64,000 nucleotides of DNA from Cloeon dipterum (lineage: Eukaryota > Arthropoda > Insecta > Ephemeroptera > Baetidae). This document shows, one piece after another, positions 1 to 11,228 of this stretch (positions within the stretch are counted from its first letter, which is position 1; every line of letters begins with the position of its first letter). The position numbers and the translations under genes are program-made. A model generated the notes under the pieces. It was given only the letters and a program-made list of their open reading frames with translations. It did not search any database and was not told the DNA's origin. The DNA is taken from NCBI RefSeq assembly GCF_949628265.1, contig NC_088790.1, positions 28,090,545-28,154,544 on the forward strand. The letters run 5' to 3'.

Positions 1-173
1 TTCTGCGGTGAATGGCTGAACCGATTTTAGTTTTCAGCACGTCAAAAAAAGCAAATTAATTAAAAAAAGCAAAATAGCTTTGAAATTGCAGCGGAAATTC
101 CTTAAAACCGCTTAAAACAAATTTTTTAAGAAAGTCTGTGGTTGCTTCAATAACTAAGGGTTTATGCAACTGG
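1..173. repeat. One arm of foldback element family A, cut by the window edge
   Basis: This segment matches the right arm of the complete foldback element at 10807-11228: it starts with the 'ggctgaaccgatttt' core, contains 'ttttcagcacgtcaaaa', and ends in 'ttatgcaactgg'. It lacks a ~16-base insertion around 'gccaatagatggc' that the other copy carries. The opposite arm would lie before base 1. A weak open frame on the minus strand at 56-301 is only the repeat read through. Confidence 0.8.
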
Positions 174-3100
174 TCAATTGTTGCAGAAAAATAAAGATTA
201 AAATTGCAATTAAATGGCTGGTGTTCTCTAAATTCTCTAAATTGTGATTTTATGATTTTTATTGCGCTTGGTTCTATTTCATAAATTTTTTGATTCGTCA
301 TTGGAAAAGCTCAATAGATAACAGACTTAAAACTGGCTAAAATTGGATTTTAGAGCGACCATAAAACGGGCGAACAAATTGAAACCCTTACGAAAACTGC
401 GGCAATTTATTGTGGCCATGCGATAAAAGATAATAAAATTCGTTAATTGGTCTAAATTATCTTGTTTTTACAAAATTTTCCTTTATAGCTTTTAACCTCG
501 ATTTACTTTATCAAAATCAATTATCTATTTGAAACTTATTATTAATATTTCTTCACTAAATGAGAAAAATGGAGAGTTTGAAAAGTATACATTTTTCTAA
601 AGCTGTGAAGATTTCTTTACATTGCTATACGGCTCAAGGCCCAACGAGATAATAAAAAATAAATAGTGAGAATTGTAAAACAATTCCCAGTTTAACATGG
701 TGATTAGCTGCAATATGTAGCATAATATTTATTTCCAAAAGGCAAATTGAAGGAAAAAAATCAAAGTATACAGTACAGATGTGAAAATTTTGCAGATAAA
801 TACTCTCTAAAGCTCCGTAAATTTATACTTCAATTCTGGAAAGCGTCCAAAGTTAATGCTGGAAATTAGAATATCGTCTGCGATTTGCAAATTCAGGTCA
901 CAGCCGGCGTTTATATTTTCATTTCAATTTATCGGCAGCTATTAATAGGCGCGGCGGGATTTGTTTTTGCAGGTATGCACTAACAACACTTTTCCGCTTG
1001 CGCTAACTTGCGGCAAACAAAGTATGAAAACATTGCGAGAGTGCGTGCATTATCGCGCCTTAAACAAGCGTGCAAAAACAACGCTTTTCTTGTGTCTATT
1101 CGCATATAAAAGCAAACACCGCGCGCGCATCATTCTTTCGCAAGCGTTTTCACACGGCAATACACAACTTTTATAATTAAAAGCCGCGACGTGACAACTA
1201 TTTTTTACTATTATTCCCATGTGTCTTGACTGAGTGAGGCGAAACTGCCGTTTCTTGCATTGTGAATCATCAAAGTGAGCCACATTACTGCTGTTTCACC
1301 TGATGCAGCCGCGTTAACTTAGATTTTTAACTGGTTTTACTCGCCAAACTCGTCTCCGGTGGCATTCCTTTTTAATTGATTCCGATCGGATTTCACTCCG
1401 AATTATCCAGACGCGCTAAGAAAGGTTAAACTCTCTAATTTTTTTCTCCAAATGCTTGATTGTTTGATGAAACTTTAATCTCAACACACCTGAACCCCCT
1501 TCAAACCATGGAGTTGTAACATAAAAGCGATGAGTAGTCATAAATTGTTATTAAAAAACATGAGCTTTCGCATTTGACGTTTGGTGCGGGTGTTTTGGTA
1601 CGAAAAAAGACACGGCAAAGCGGCAAAATTCACGAAAAGTGCGCCTCCTGGACCGATCTCAGGGTGGAGTACCCTGAAAAAGGTTATCAGGTGGTAGGGC
1701 TCGTTTAGACGATTCGTTTGAGGCTTCGTGACTTGAAATCCATCAAGCCGTTGAATTATTACACAATTAAAACGAATTTCGACCCTCAGCGTTTTACCGC
1801 TCAATCGAAGGCGTTAATAAAAAAGCAGCGACGGGGCGTCAATATCGTCATAGCCATAAAAAAGGAGGCTTCAGGTGGGGCGACGTGAGGAAGGTCGTTG
1901 ACCCAGGCGAGGGTGAAAAATCGTCGAATCATCAAATGTGCTCGAAAACGCTGGAAAAAAGCATAAAAAACCGGACGCGAACAAGATCTCAGGTCGGGCT
2001 ACCCTGAAAAAGGTCATTTGGGTATCGCAGGTAAAAGAAGAAAAGATAATCTATCCAATAAGGGGTCGTGGTTAAGGAAACGATGAGCGGTCGAATTTTA
2101 AGAAAAGAAATGCCATTTTGCCGCTGATGGGAAAATGGCCAAAAACGCATTTTTGCAAAGTTTTGACCCTTAAATCTCGGCCGTTAGGCATGGCCCGCGG
2201 GTAAAACTTTCTGGCAGTGACTATCAAGTAGAATAATGGAAATTGCTATTATTAAAAGCCCAAAAAATAAACGCGCACCCCTTGATTTTACCCCTCGCGT
2301 TTGTCTCGAGACGTAATTCGTTCAAAATTTAAAAAAAATTCATTTATTTTTCTATCGCACCGACGGACTTGAAACTCGGTTTCTTTTGATTTGGTGTCAT
2401 TTTGAGTGAATTCATAGCAAAAAAATCCCAGTGGAAGTTGAAAATGCCGAAAAATTGTCGCTTTCCATGTTAATCATATGGGGGGTTAGTAAAAAGGCTG
2501 ATTTTCGGACTTAAAACGCTTATATCTCGGCTTCTTTTAAAGATGTTTTCGAAAATTTATTGTCATAAGACGCGTAATAATGAGTCCTATCACATGAAAT
2601 CAATTGCAATTCTGGGTAATACCCTGAACCTGAGTTATTCTTGAAAAACACGTTTGGTCTCGCGCAAAACCCCACTCGTCCCTCCATTTTTGAGATAAAT
2701 GGACGAATTTGGTGTCAAAATACGCGTAGATAAATTCCTCAAAGGAAAAAACTTGTCAATTTTTAATTTCAATCCTTAATTTTTTGCATCCCCTTCAGAA
2801 GGTTTTCAGGGTATGTCCAAAAATCAGTCCTTGGAGCAGTGTGATCGGTTGAAAAAAAAAAAATTAGTGCAAGCAAGTTGATTGAACTCGGAATGCTTTT
2901 CTTTTTTTGGGCCGATGCGAGGCCGATTTTGGCGTCGATACAGTACACGTGCGCTCGCTCGGTTTGGTTAGCAAACACTTGATAACATTGGCCAATTTGA
3001 AGCAATTGACACGTTTCGGACTGGCCGGCCGCGCGCGCATGCACAGCAGACAAACAATTAGTTTAAGACGACGTGTCAAAATTTCCCCTTATGCACACAC

Positions 3101-5860
3101 GTGAATGCCGCGTGTGCGAAACATGGCCAGGTGATAACCATTCGGCAATTATTATCGCGGGAAAAATAATTGCGCGACTGCAAAACACGTAATTCAAAAA
3201 TTAGTTATCGGATGAGAAAGAAGAGTGTGCAGTGTTTCTTCAACAGCCGACCATCTCGAGATAAAAAAGCATAAAAATATTTTTGTTTATTAGTTCTACA
3301 TTAAATAAGTTATCGTGTGATGTCCGTCGTTATCGGAAATTTGTTTTGCTCTCGAGCCGCTGTACAAATATATATGTCCAGCGGAATACATTATTATTTG
3401 TATGTGTGCACTCTCGGAAATGGTATATGAAAGTATAAGTTTTCTGTTGTTAAATCACGCGAGCAGCAAAGTTGCCGCGACGGAAGCCACAGGTGTGCGT
3501 AAATCCAATTAAACTTTGTGCGGATTCCATGGTGCCAATTGTGTTGTGCAATCATTAGCCAGGGTCAAAGGCTGCACAACGGGGATTTCCGACCTTCGCA
3601 ATGCACTGCGCAAACAAAATCATATAAAAATGAAATTGAAAATCATTTGATTTAAATTGCTGCAGAATGTGAAATTTTCAAACTCTTTAATTTGCTTGGA
3701 TAAATTTATGCACAGGTAAAAAAAGAAAAGCCACAAAAATCCAACCTTTTTCCTGTTTTAAATATTTTAGAATTTAACCTAATTTTTTTCTGAAACAGAA
3801 AAACAAATTTTACAGCCGCTCTAAATTTTCATATCTCCATTTTTTGGCTCCTACGTTGCAATGTGAAAACCCTCCCTCCCTCCCAAAAGAGAAACCTCCC
3901 CAATCGCGAACACAAAGCATATACCTTTCTCTCACCTCTGCTTCTTTGTAAAATGGGAAAAACGGAGACATAGGACCTTTAAGGCGTGAAAGAAGCAACC
4001 ATTCAGGGGAGGAGTTTAAGGGATTAAGAACACCTTTGAGCCTTATTTGAGCTGGTCATTTTTATGCAGCAAAACAGTGAAGTGCGTCTTCATATTTTTC
4101 TCTGTTCGCCATCCCCCATCAGCCATCTTGCATTTTCCCCCTAAATTTAAACTTCTTGTTGAAAAACTAAGAATAATACACATTTTTTTTTCATAAATAA
4201 ATTTTAGCAAAGAATTATCTTATATTATTGACGTTTCCGAAAGTAGATGAGGGTCAAAATTCGTGAATATTTTTTCTCTAATTATTCTGGTAACGGATTT
4301 TCACTATTTAATGTCTGGTTGGAAAAATGATTTTCGCCAATGAAATTTCGAGCGAATATTTAAATTTTTTAAAACTGATTCAAAATCTTAAATAGAGTAA
4401 TCAAAATCTGAATAAAAATTAAAATTCTTCAGTCTTGCAAGTAAATACCAAATTGCCACCCAAAAAAAAAATGTTTTTTAAATCCATTTTTTATTAACAA
4501 ATTAATTAAATAAAATAAAAAGTCTTTTAATTTATGCATTCTCCTCCAGATCGCATATAAAAAATACAAAATGGAGACATTTGTTGTTTTTTTTAGAGAT
4601 TTTTCCCATGGAAGAAAGTAAAAGAAAGTGGTAAACTCTCAGTTTCAGCAAACACCTGTCGATCCCCGGCTTTCATCCCCTAGCTCAATACCCTGAGGCA
4701 TTTCACTTGTCAGAGTCAGGTATCGCTGGCGCAGGTACTGCATGAGGCAGCTGTAAAAATTATCTTTGTTGGGAGCGTTCCTGTTCAGCGAAAAGTAGCT
4801 TTAACAGGTTGTTTGTTAGGATATCACACTACTCTTTTGAGCATTAAAAAGCTTTCGTACAAAGCAAACCAATCTGTCACGCTTTATTGAGGGTTTTCTT
4901 GCAGCCACCCCAAATGGACAAAATAGCCTTGACAATCAGTGTATAGAAATGATACCTTTTGACAGCTGCAGGGAAGCGAAAAAAAAATACGTCAGAAGAT
5001 TTCTCCGGATAACACCAATGTCCTGCTTTATTTTTGGAAATGGCCATGCTCTATTTAGAATTAAATTGTGTGTCTGTCTGTCTGTCAATGCCCAAGAATG
5101 ATGAATGAGGGATTTTGGGGACGTGTGTCCAAAGCCGCTGGAATCGATGGGGGGCCATGAAAATTGCGTCATCCCCCAGCAGGGTTGGGTGTCATAGGCG
5201 CGAATACAAAAAAAAGTAAAACCAACTAATACGCGCGCATGTGTGTATCCCGGGGTTGTCAAACAGAAGCAGAGGGGGCGGAATTGGCCGGCCTATTTTG
5301 TTGGAGCAGAAGGATTTCGAGCTGAGGACCCGTAAAACCGGAGTTAGAAAATTTTAAATGGGGAAAACATGATTTTGGACCTTTTTAATTCTGTTTACGG
5401 GTCCTAAAGGACTCCAACGGGTCTCATTCGATGCTCCTAGACAAATTCTACTAGGCTGAGTTTGATTTACGTAAATTTGGTTAATTTATGAATTTTTAAG
5501 TACATTAATTTTCAATAAAATTTGATTTTTGGCTACAAGACTTTTTTGTTTGATTTCACAATTCCCTTGGACATTACATTGCATTAAATTAATTAATAAA
5601 GTAAATTTTAATGAATATTTGGATCCCTTCGGTTAATTTATAGCCAGTTTTATTTGGGTTTTGATTAAAAAAAATTGTTTTAGGCAAAATAATTAATTTA
5701 TACATTGAAATTGTCTCATTTACCATTTTATTTAACCGAACACGCAGCCTCACATATAATTTAATATTAAATTTTTCACTCTTTCCTCGTCCCTAGCATT
5801 TACTGATTTATTTTCGTCCACTATATTTCTGATCATTCATCGTTTCCCGCAGTGTCATTC
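174..5860. other. Intergenic DNA, no supported gene
   Basis: AT-rich DNA with many stops in all frames. The only marked internal feature is a denser stretch at about 1600-2750 that reads like old repeat DNA (listed separately). A TATA-like site (TATAAAAGC) sits near 1100 in a CG-rich patch, and a GC-richer patch lies near 2920-3120. Short open frames here have no family resemblance, no codon bias and no splice context. I see no RNA gene. Confidence 0.6.
1600..2750. repeat. Probable old repeat with an internal duplicated motif
   Basis: Base composition differs from the flanks. The phrase 'ctaccctgaaaaaggt' (with 'gatctcaggt' just before it) occurs near 1985-2015 and, with small changes, near 1655-1685, about 325 bases apart in the same orientation. 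Related 'accctgaa' phrases recur near 2620. This fits a decayed repeat or tandem duplication. No coding frame survives, and I cannot name a family. Confidence 0.35.
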
Positions 5861-5870
5861 GATTCTATGT

Positions 5871-5881
5871 TATATAAAAGC
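5871..5881 (+). promoter_or_regulatory. Candidate TATA box in a CpG-rich island
   Basis: TATATAAAAG is followed by a 250-base CG-rich stretch with (CTCG)n near 5913 and a (CAG)n run near 6066, ending at an ATG in good context at 6125. The same look (TATA-like site, CTCG repeats, CAG repeats) recurs in the islands near 10.3 and 17.5 kb, so these may be promoters or enhancers of genes outside the window. There is no transcript evidence. Confidence 0.3.
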
Positions 5882-6124
5882 GGCTTGGACACGTCTGCAA
5901 AGTGCAGCTGTTTGCTCGCTCGCTCGCTCGCGGTCTGCGGTGTCCGCCTGTATAGCTCTCAACAACGTAGTACAAGAGTAATAAATCTCTTGCAAATAGA
6001 CGTGTGCAATTGAAGCGATTAATATTTGCCGTCGCCGCGCGCGAGCAAACGTCACGCCGCCGTCGCAGCAGCAGCAGCAGCACGACATGAAAATAGACTG
6101 GCGTTTGTCTGTGTCTACTTAACA

Positions 6125-6301
6125 ATGGAGATAATTCGCTCTTGGGCGCGGCCGGGTTGCATTTATATTACTCTCATAATTGCATTAATTATCAACCTCT
6201 GTCTGTCGGCTTGGCAAATGGCACAAAATAATTCTAAATCTCGGGCGCCATTGCTCTCTCGATTTATTTTTCGCCTTTTGCAACATCGCGCGCATCGCTG
6301 A
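6125..6301 (+). CDS. Possible 58-residue single-pass membrane micropeptide (weak)
   Basis: The ATG has A at -3 and G at +4 and lies ~250 bases downstream of a TATA box at 5871. The frame reads MEIIRSWARPG, then a hydrophobic run of about 19 residues (IYITLIIALIINLCLSAW), then a basic tail ending LLQHRAHR. A short upstream frame of 11 codons begins at 6086. I recognise no homologue. Frames of this size with a hydrophobic run arise by chance in AT-rich DNA, so this is only a candidate. Confidence 0.12.
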   Translation: MEIIRSWARPGCIYITLIIALIINLCLSAWQMAQNNSKSRAPLLSRFIFRLLQHRAHR

Positions 6302-6769
6302 CGCAGGTTCCTTTTAAGCTCGCGCTGCTATTTTCGCTCTTTGATATAATCACGCAGAGTTAATTTTATATATATTTTTAAATTAAAAGGCTTCGAGAAA
6401 CGTGACTGTTTGTTTTGTAACTCGCTGCACTCATATTTTTTAATCCGATTATTTCTTGCTGCTGCTAAAAGGGGGGTGTTACGTGTATATGTGAGAAAAT
6501 AATTTTTTAACATTCATGAAAGGAGAAGGCTTATCGGAAATCTGAACATGGAAATATATGGCGATCACGTTTACCCAGTGAATTATGCAAATTAATGCGT
6601 TTACTGCCTTGCGAAACACAGCTGCTAAATTAATTATGCTGTGTGTGCAGCTAAACTGCTCTGCTTTTCCTCCACTTTCATCGATGCGCATTCTGATGTG
6701 AATTTTGCAAAGGGGAAACGCAGATTTCCAAGGGATTTTCGGATTGAATTGGGCCAGTTTTTTTTTGCT

Positions 6770-6905
6770 CTTTTTATCCCTGTCCGAGGACCGGAGGACC
6801 GGGAAGGGCGCGCACTGCACTAGCACGAATGCTGAAACCCTGGTGCCAATAACACCGGGAACGGATAACATGGGCGCACCAGGCCGCACAGGGACCCAGC
6901 CCTGC
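6770..6905 (-). repeat. Dispersed repeat family F, copy 1
   Basis: The reverse complement closely matches 58738-58870. Shared runs include 'cctggtgcgccca', 'tttcagcattcgtgctagtg', 'cagtgcgcgcccttcccg' and 'agggataaaaagag'. Similarity stops after the A-rich stretch next to 6765, so this is a bounded mobile or duplicated segment. It has no coding capacity that I can support. Confidence 0.75.
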
Positions 6906-7036
6906 ACTCAAGGGCCACTTGCCTCCGCACCGAGGACTGCATTGAAACGCTAGACTTTCGTCCCGTGAAGCCAAATCACGCATGCTGGAAAGGTGCAAAC
7001 CAGCAAGTAGCGAGTCGGCGCCGGTGCGCCTCCCAG

Positions 7037-7285
7037 CCCGTTGAGCAATTTGAGCAATTCGAGTCACTAAACTAACCACTTTTTGCCATTTCTGCCGGCG
7101 ACTCTTGATGACATAAACTTCCACATCGCGTGCAGTTTTACAATTAAAGACATTTTTACCTTCCGAACGTTTCCGCATCATTTGTGTGTTCTCCTGCGGC
7201 ATCATTATGGATAGAAGGCTGTATAAACAAGTTGGTTTCTCCAAATCCTAAAATGAAAACAAGGTTTCCTGTATTAAAAAGTGCA
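7037..7285 (-). repeat. Dispersed repeat family E, copy 1 (coding-like on the minus strand)
   Basis: Nearly identical to 51990-52245 over about 245 bases. On the minus strand both copies keep one open frame, including MMPQENT, GKNVFN, KTARDVEVYVIKS, QKWQKVVSLV and IAQ; most differences are substitutions, several of them conservative (K/R). This could be the remnant of an autonomous transposon's gene. I do not recognise the protein. Confidence 0.7.
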
Positions 7286-7930
7286 TGTGTAAAGACAGCA
7301 CCACAAGTCTACCAATTTCGTGAGATGCAGCCTAGAATTCATGAGCTGGGAACAAGTGTCCCAATAACTAGAGTTTTTTTTTTTAATTTTAAAAAGCAGC
7401 CAAGTGAAACGTTAACATATCATTGTACATTTTGGAATTGTATTAACAGGTCTGTGTAAAATCGATAATATAGATTTGATTTAATTGTATTTTGAGATAA
7501 ACTCAACAGGCTCTCCCGGTTGGGGGCTGAGAAATCTTTACTTTTTTTCTTTAGATTAATGGTCTGCGCTTTAGCCGTTCGTTTCACCCAGCTTTCTTTT
7601 TGTTGTTCACTAAACTTAGAGTCGATTCCAAGAGCATGTGGGAACAAATGTATTTTCTCCTGGCACTATATTAGGCTGTTATTGTATTTCTTGTCATTTG
7701 TCAAGATGCTTTTAGCTCTGATTTGGGTCGGCCACCAAGAAAAGCTGCTTTTGTTGTTTTTCTGTGAGCTCCTTTTGAAATACCGCATTATTATACCTTC
7801 TTAAAAATATGATTTCCAATTTTCTGTAGAAATTCTATAAAATGCTATATGCCACTCACTTCATTTTATTTTTGAAAAAATCAGTAAAATGGTATATTCT
7901 TTAATCTCTGCACTGTATCAAACGATTTAA

Positions 7931-8363
7931 AGAGGAATGATACTGGAAAAGCCTGGAAAATGCTTGTTGCCAGTGCATAAATTCGTCCCTGAAGATTTAG
8001 TTAAAGCCTAAATTGACCTAAGAAGCGCTGTAATTTTTTGAGAAAATTGGCTGGAAAGTTACCGTGCTTTTCAAATGGTAATGGCTGTCTCCTTGCTTGA
8101 AATCCGATTTAATTTCCAAACCAAGAGCTTCCCCAATTAGTGGCATACACCGTTGGACAGATCTCGACGAGAGGAATCGAAATATGCCAAAAAAATATGT
8201 TCAAGCACTCAAAATTTGGGAGAAAATTGACAAAATTGGAATTTTTACTGTAGGAAGGCCCTTTTTATTATTGCAAATTGTTGAACAAATTGTTTATCGG
8301 TCAATTGTTTAAGGCATCCAACAATTTAAATAATTTTCAATTGTTGCCCAGTATCATTCCACT
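7931..8363 (+). mobile_element. TTAA-flanked non-autonomous DNA transposon, family B copy 1
   Basis: Begins AGAGGAATGATAC and ends GTATCATTCCACT: inverted ends of about 13-20 bases. TTAA lies directly outside both ends (7927-7930 and 8364-8367), the target duplication of piggyBac- and Kolobok-type transposons. It is about 433 bp long with no transposase frame. Related copies lie at 9020-9429 (inverted), 16456-16891, 44954-45335 (diverged) and as a fragment at 21487-21730. Confidence 0.85.
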
Positions 8364-8367
8364 TTAA

Positions 8368-9019
8368 ATTGTCTTGGTCGATTGTTGCGAATATCTGCAA
8401 CACAGCTAAACCAAAATAATACATGATTAGTGCCCTCCGCCCCCTTTTAGCTTACAGCCCGCAGAGCTGAAGCAACTTCTCGGCCTAACGGAGGCCTCTG
8501 GCTGCCGCCGAGTCATCCCTCTAACTCACCGTCGCGACGGCAGTTTGGTCCACGTGCGTGCCAAAGTTAATGCTTTAAGTTAAACAGTACTCGCTTGTAG
8601 TTTAAGGAAAATTAAATAAAGGCCAATTTTATACGTAAAACGTTGTGGTTTTTGGGTATAGTGGCCGCCGGAGCGGCCGCGCTTTAGATCTGCAGGCGCA
8701 TGTTGGGGAAAATCAGGCTGAGTCATGGATCAAATTAAAGCTTAGAATCTTTCTGAGCTTTCAGACGTCACGGGACAAAATCAAGCAATTCCAATCCAGT
8801 TTAACCTTACAAATAACCATTTAAAAAGCATCTAATAATAATCAGTTTAAAACTTTCTGCTCTGCCGCATAGGGTATGAGCGCATCAGGTCCCAAAAACA
8901 CAGGTGAGGGCGAGCGAAATTTGGCTCGAATCGCGGCAGAGGAAAATGCTGAAACGCTGGAGGATTGTCCTTAAAGGTGCTGGAAATTTGTCGTTCCGCT
9001 ATTTCAGTCGTCACTTAAA
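8368..9019. other. Spacer between two inverted family B elements
   Basis: About 650 bases bounded by oppositely oriented family B copies. It contains a GC-rich patch at 8440-8560 and a NotI-like inverted repeat near 8660-8685 (gcggccgc and its partner). I see no open frame with coding character and no RNA gene. Confidence 0.5.
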
Positions 9020-9429
9020 GGACAACAATTAAAAATAATTTGAATTGTTGGATGCCATAAACAATTGCTCGATTAAAAATTTGTTCAACAATTTGCAATA
9101 ATAAAAAGGGCCTTCCTACAGTAAAAATTCAAATTTTGCCAATTTTCTCCAAAAATTACAGTGCTTGAACATATTTTCTTGGCATATTCCGATTCCTCTC
9201 GTCGAGATCAGTCCAACGGTGTATTAGGGAAACTCTTGGTTTTTAAATTAAATCGGATTTCAAGTAAGGAGATAGCCTTTACCATTTGAAAAGCACGGTA
9301 ACTTTCCAGCCAATTTTCTCAAAAAATTACAGCGCTACTTAGGTCAATTTAGGCTTTAACTGAATCCTAAGGGGCGAGTTCATGCATTGGCAACAAGCAT
9401 TTTCCAGGCTTTTGCAGTATCATTCCTCT
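9020..9429 (-). mobile_element. TTAA-flanked element, family B copy 2 (inverted)
   Basis: Reverse-complement match to 7931-8363 along its length, ending CATTCCTCT followed by TTAA at 9430-9433. The opposite end, near 9012-9030, has decayed ('acttaaaggacaacaatt'). With copy 1 it forms a large inverted repeat with ~430-base arms and a 650-base spacer. Confidence 0.85.
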
Positions 9430-9433
9430 TTAA

Positions 9434-10198
9434 ATCAACCACCTTGAACTCTTTTTGATATAGAAAATTGATTCTAATTAAAAAATTTCATTCCTAAAAA
9501 ATTTTATTGATCATTTTACAGTCCAAAAATCCAAGCAATTTCTATTATTGGAACAAAAAGGCGCCCCGTTATAAAATGTGTCCAATTTGTCATATTTTTG
9601 TTTTAAATAAAATCATTTCTGTCTTAATATAACATCAACCCAGCATCCCTTTTTTATTTACTACAGGACTAAACTAAACACACACATTTACCTCAAATTG
9701 CCTTTGTCCTAAAGTAAAAATATATTTTTTTGCCTCATTGTGAGGCGAGAGAAACTTATTAAGAAAAATTTTTACGTGGAAGTTAAGCAACAAAAGATGT
9801 AGAAAGCTGACAAAGAAAAATTTATTATATACCCGGAAAATATGTTACTAAATCCTGAAAATGTCTTTCAATTTATAGACCGCCCATCTCTCTCCGAACC
9901 ATAAATTTTCCCCTCGCCTTTTCTGCTTCATTCGACCCCATTTTGGATATGTATTCAGGATTTCGTCAGAAACAGTCACCTTTTGTTAAAGCCAAACGTC
10001 GCGCATGAAAAAAAAATCAAATAATGACGGCGCGTCCTTCATCCTTCAACTGTCAACGCGTCTAATATATTAGGTTCGCCACGGGCCAGAAGGTCGTTCT
10101 TTCGACAATGCATTTGGCGGTTCACATAGTTCAGGCTGGGGCGTCGATCCGGACCGGTCTGGATATACATATATGCATCTCGTGAAAGGTCAATTAGG
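9434..10198. other. Intergenic DNA
   Basis: AT-rich DNA with no frame of coding character. A slightly GC-richer stretch near 10020-10190 leads into the next CpG-rich island. Confidence 0.5.
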
Positions 10199-10625
10199 AT
10201 GCGCGAGCCGCTCAATTGGACTCAATTGACGCTCCTTTTCTTTCTCACTCCACTCCACTGTGTGATGGAGTGTATTTTTAGCAGCCGTTCTAATTTATTT
10301 TTTCCAACTCGCTTCGGTGCGTTATTTTCTTCTCGGTGGCTGGGCTGGGCTGGGCTGGCCTCTGCCCAATCGCCGCCCGCAGTCACGTGCGTGGAAATTT
10401 TCCATTCATCTCGCGGACAGCATCACTCACTCGCTTCGCATCGCCAAAGAGCGTGGCTCGAAAATCAAGCAGCAGCAGCAGCAGTCCGGCGCACTCAATT
10501 TCAATTCTGGCCGTGCCAAAGAGAAAGGCAGCTGCGCTTTATTTATTTTTTATAGTATATACTCCTGCTGCTGCTGCCGCCGTCGTCCGCGATTATTGAT
10601 ATTCCATCTGCGTGACTCGACTCCA
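10199..10625. promoter_or_regulatory. CpG-rich island with simple repeats, promoter or enhancer candidate
   Basis: CG-rich, with a GGCTG tandem run near 10340-10360, (CAG)n near 10470 and (CTG)n near 10563, plus a CACGTG-type E-box near 10384. Three overlapping open frames run through it, but they are low-complexity (glutamine, alanine or serine runs from the triplet repeats) with no domain. I read it as regulatory or as a distant gene's promoter. Confidence 0.3.
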
Positions 10626-10806
10626 CCGCTTCCTAATCAGGTTTCTGTATTTTGGGTCAAAAAAGATGCTATAAAAGTACGTCATGAGTTCTAGATGATT
10701 TTTAGGTGCAAATAGACACGGTTTTAATCATAGACACTTTTTTGATTAAAGTGGCTTTTCTACAAAAACAACTGCCAAGTTTTATGTATTTAATGTATTA
10801 AATTGA

Positions 10807-11228
10807 CCAGTTGCATAAACCCTTAGTTATTGAAGTCGCCAATAGATGGCGCAACCACAGACTTTCTTAAAAATTTTGTTTTAAGCGGTTTTAAGGCATT
10901 TCCGCTGCGATTTCAGACTCAATCTAGCTACTGTGCATTCTTCAATTAATTTGCTATTTTTAGACGTGCTGAAAACCAAAATCGGTTCAGCCATTCGCCG
11001 TAGAAACGTTGGAAAAGATTTTATTATTTCAAAAAATAGTTTTTCACGATTCTACGGCGATTGGCTGAACCGATTTTGGTTTTCAGCACGTCAAAAATTA
11101 GCAAATTAATTGAAGAATGCACAGTAGCTAGATTGAGTCTGAAATCGCAGCGGAAGTGCCTTAAAAGCGAAAGTCTATGGTGGCGCCATCTGTTGGCGGC
11201 TTCGAACACTTAGGGCTTATGCAACTGG
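10807..11228. mobile_element. Foldback transposon, family A (complete)
   Basis: Two arms of about 190-200 bases in inverted orientation (10807-11003 and 11041-11228) are separated by a loop of only ~37 bases. The outer ends read ccagttgcataa and ttatgcaactgg; the inner ends carry 'ggttcagccattcgccgtagaa' (22 bases across the arm boundary) and its complement. A single arm of the same family opens the window. No coding capacity. Confidence 0.9.

Noticed and set aside
10199-10694. Overlapping glutamine- and alanine-rich open frames
   Set aside because: Produced by CAG/CTG triplet runs read in several frames; no conserved domain.
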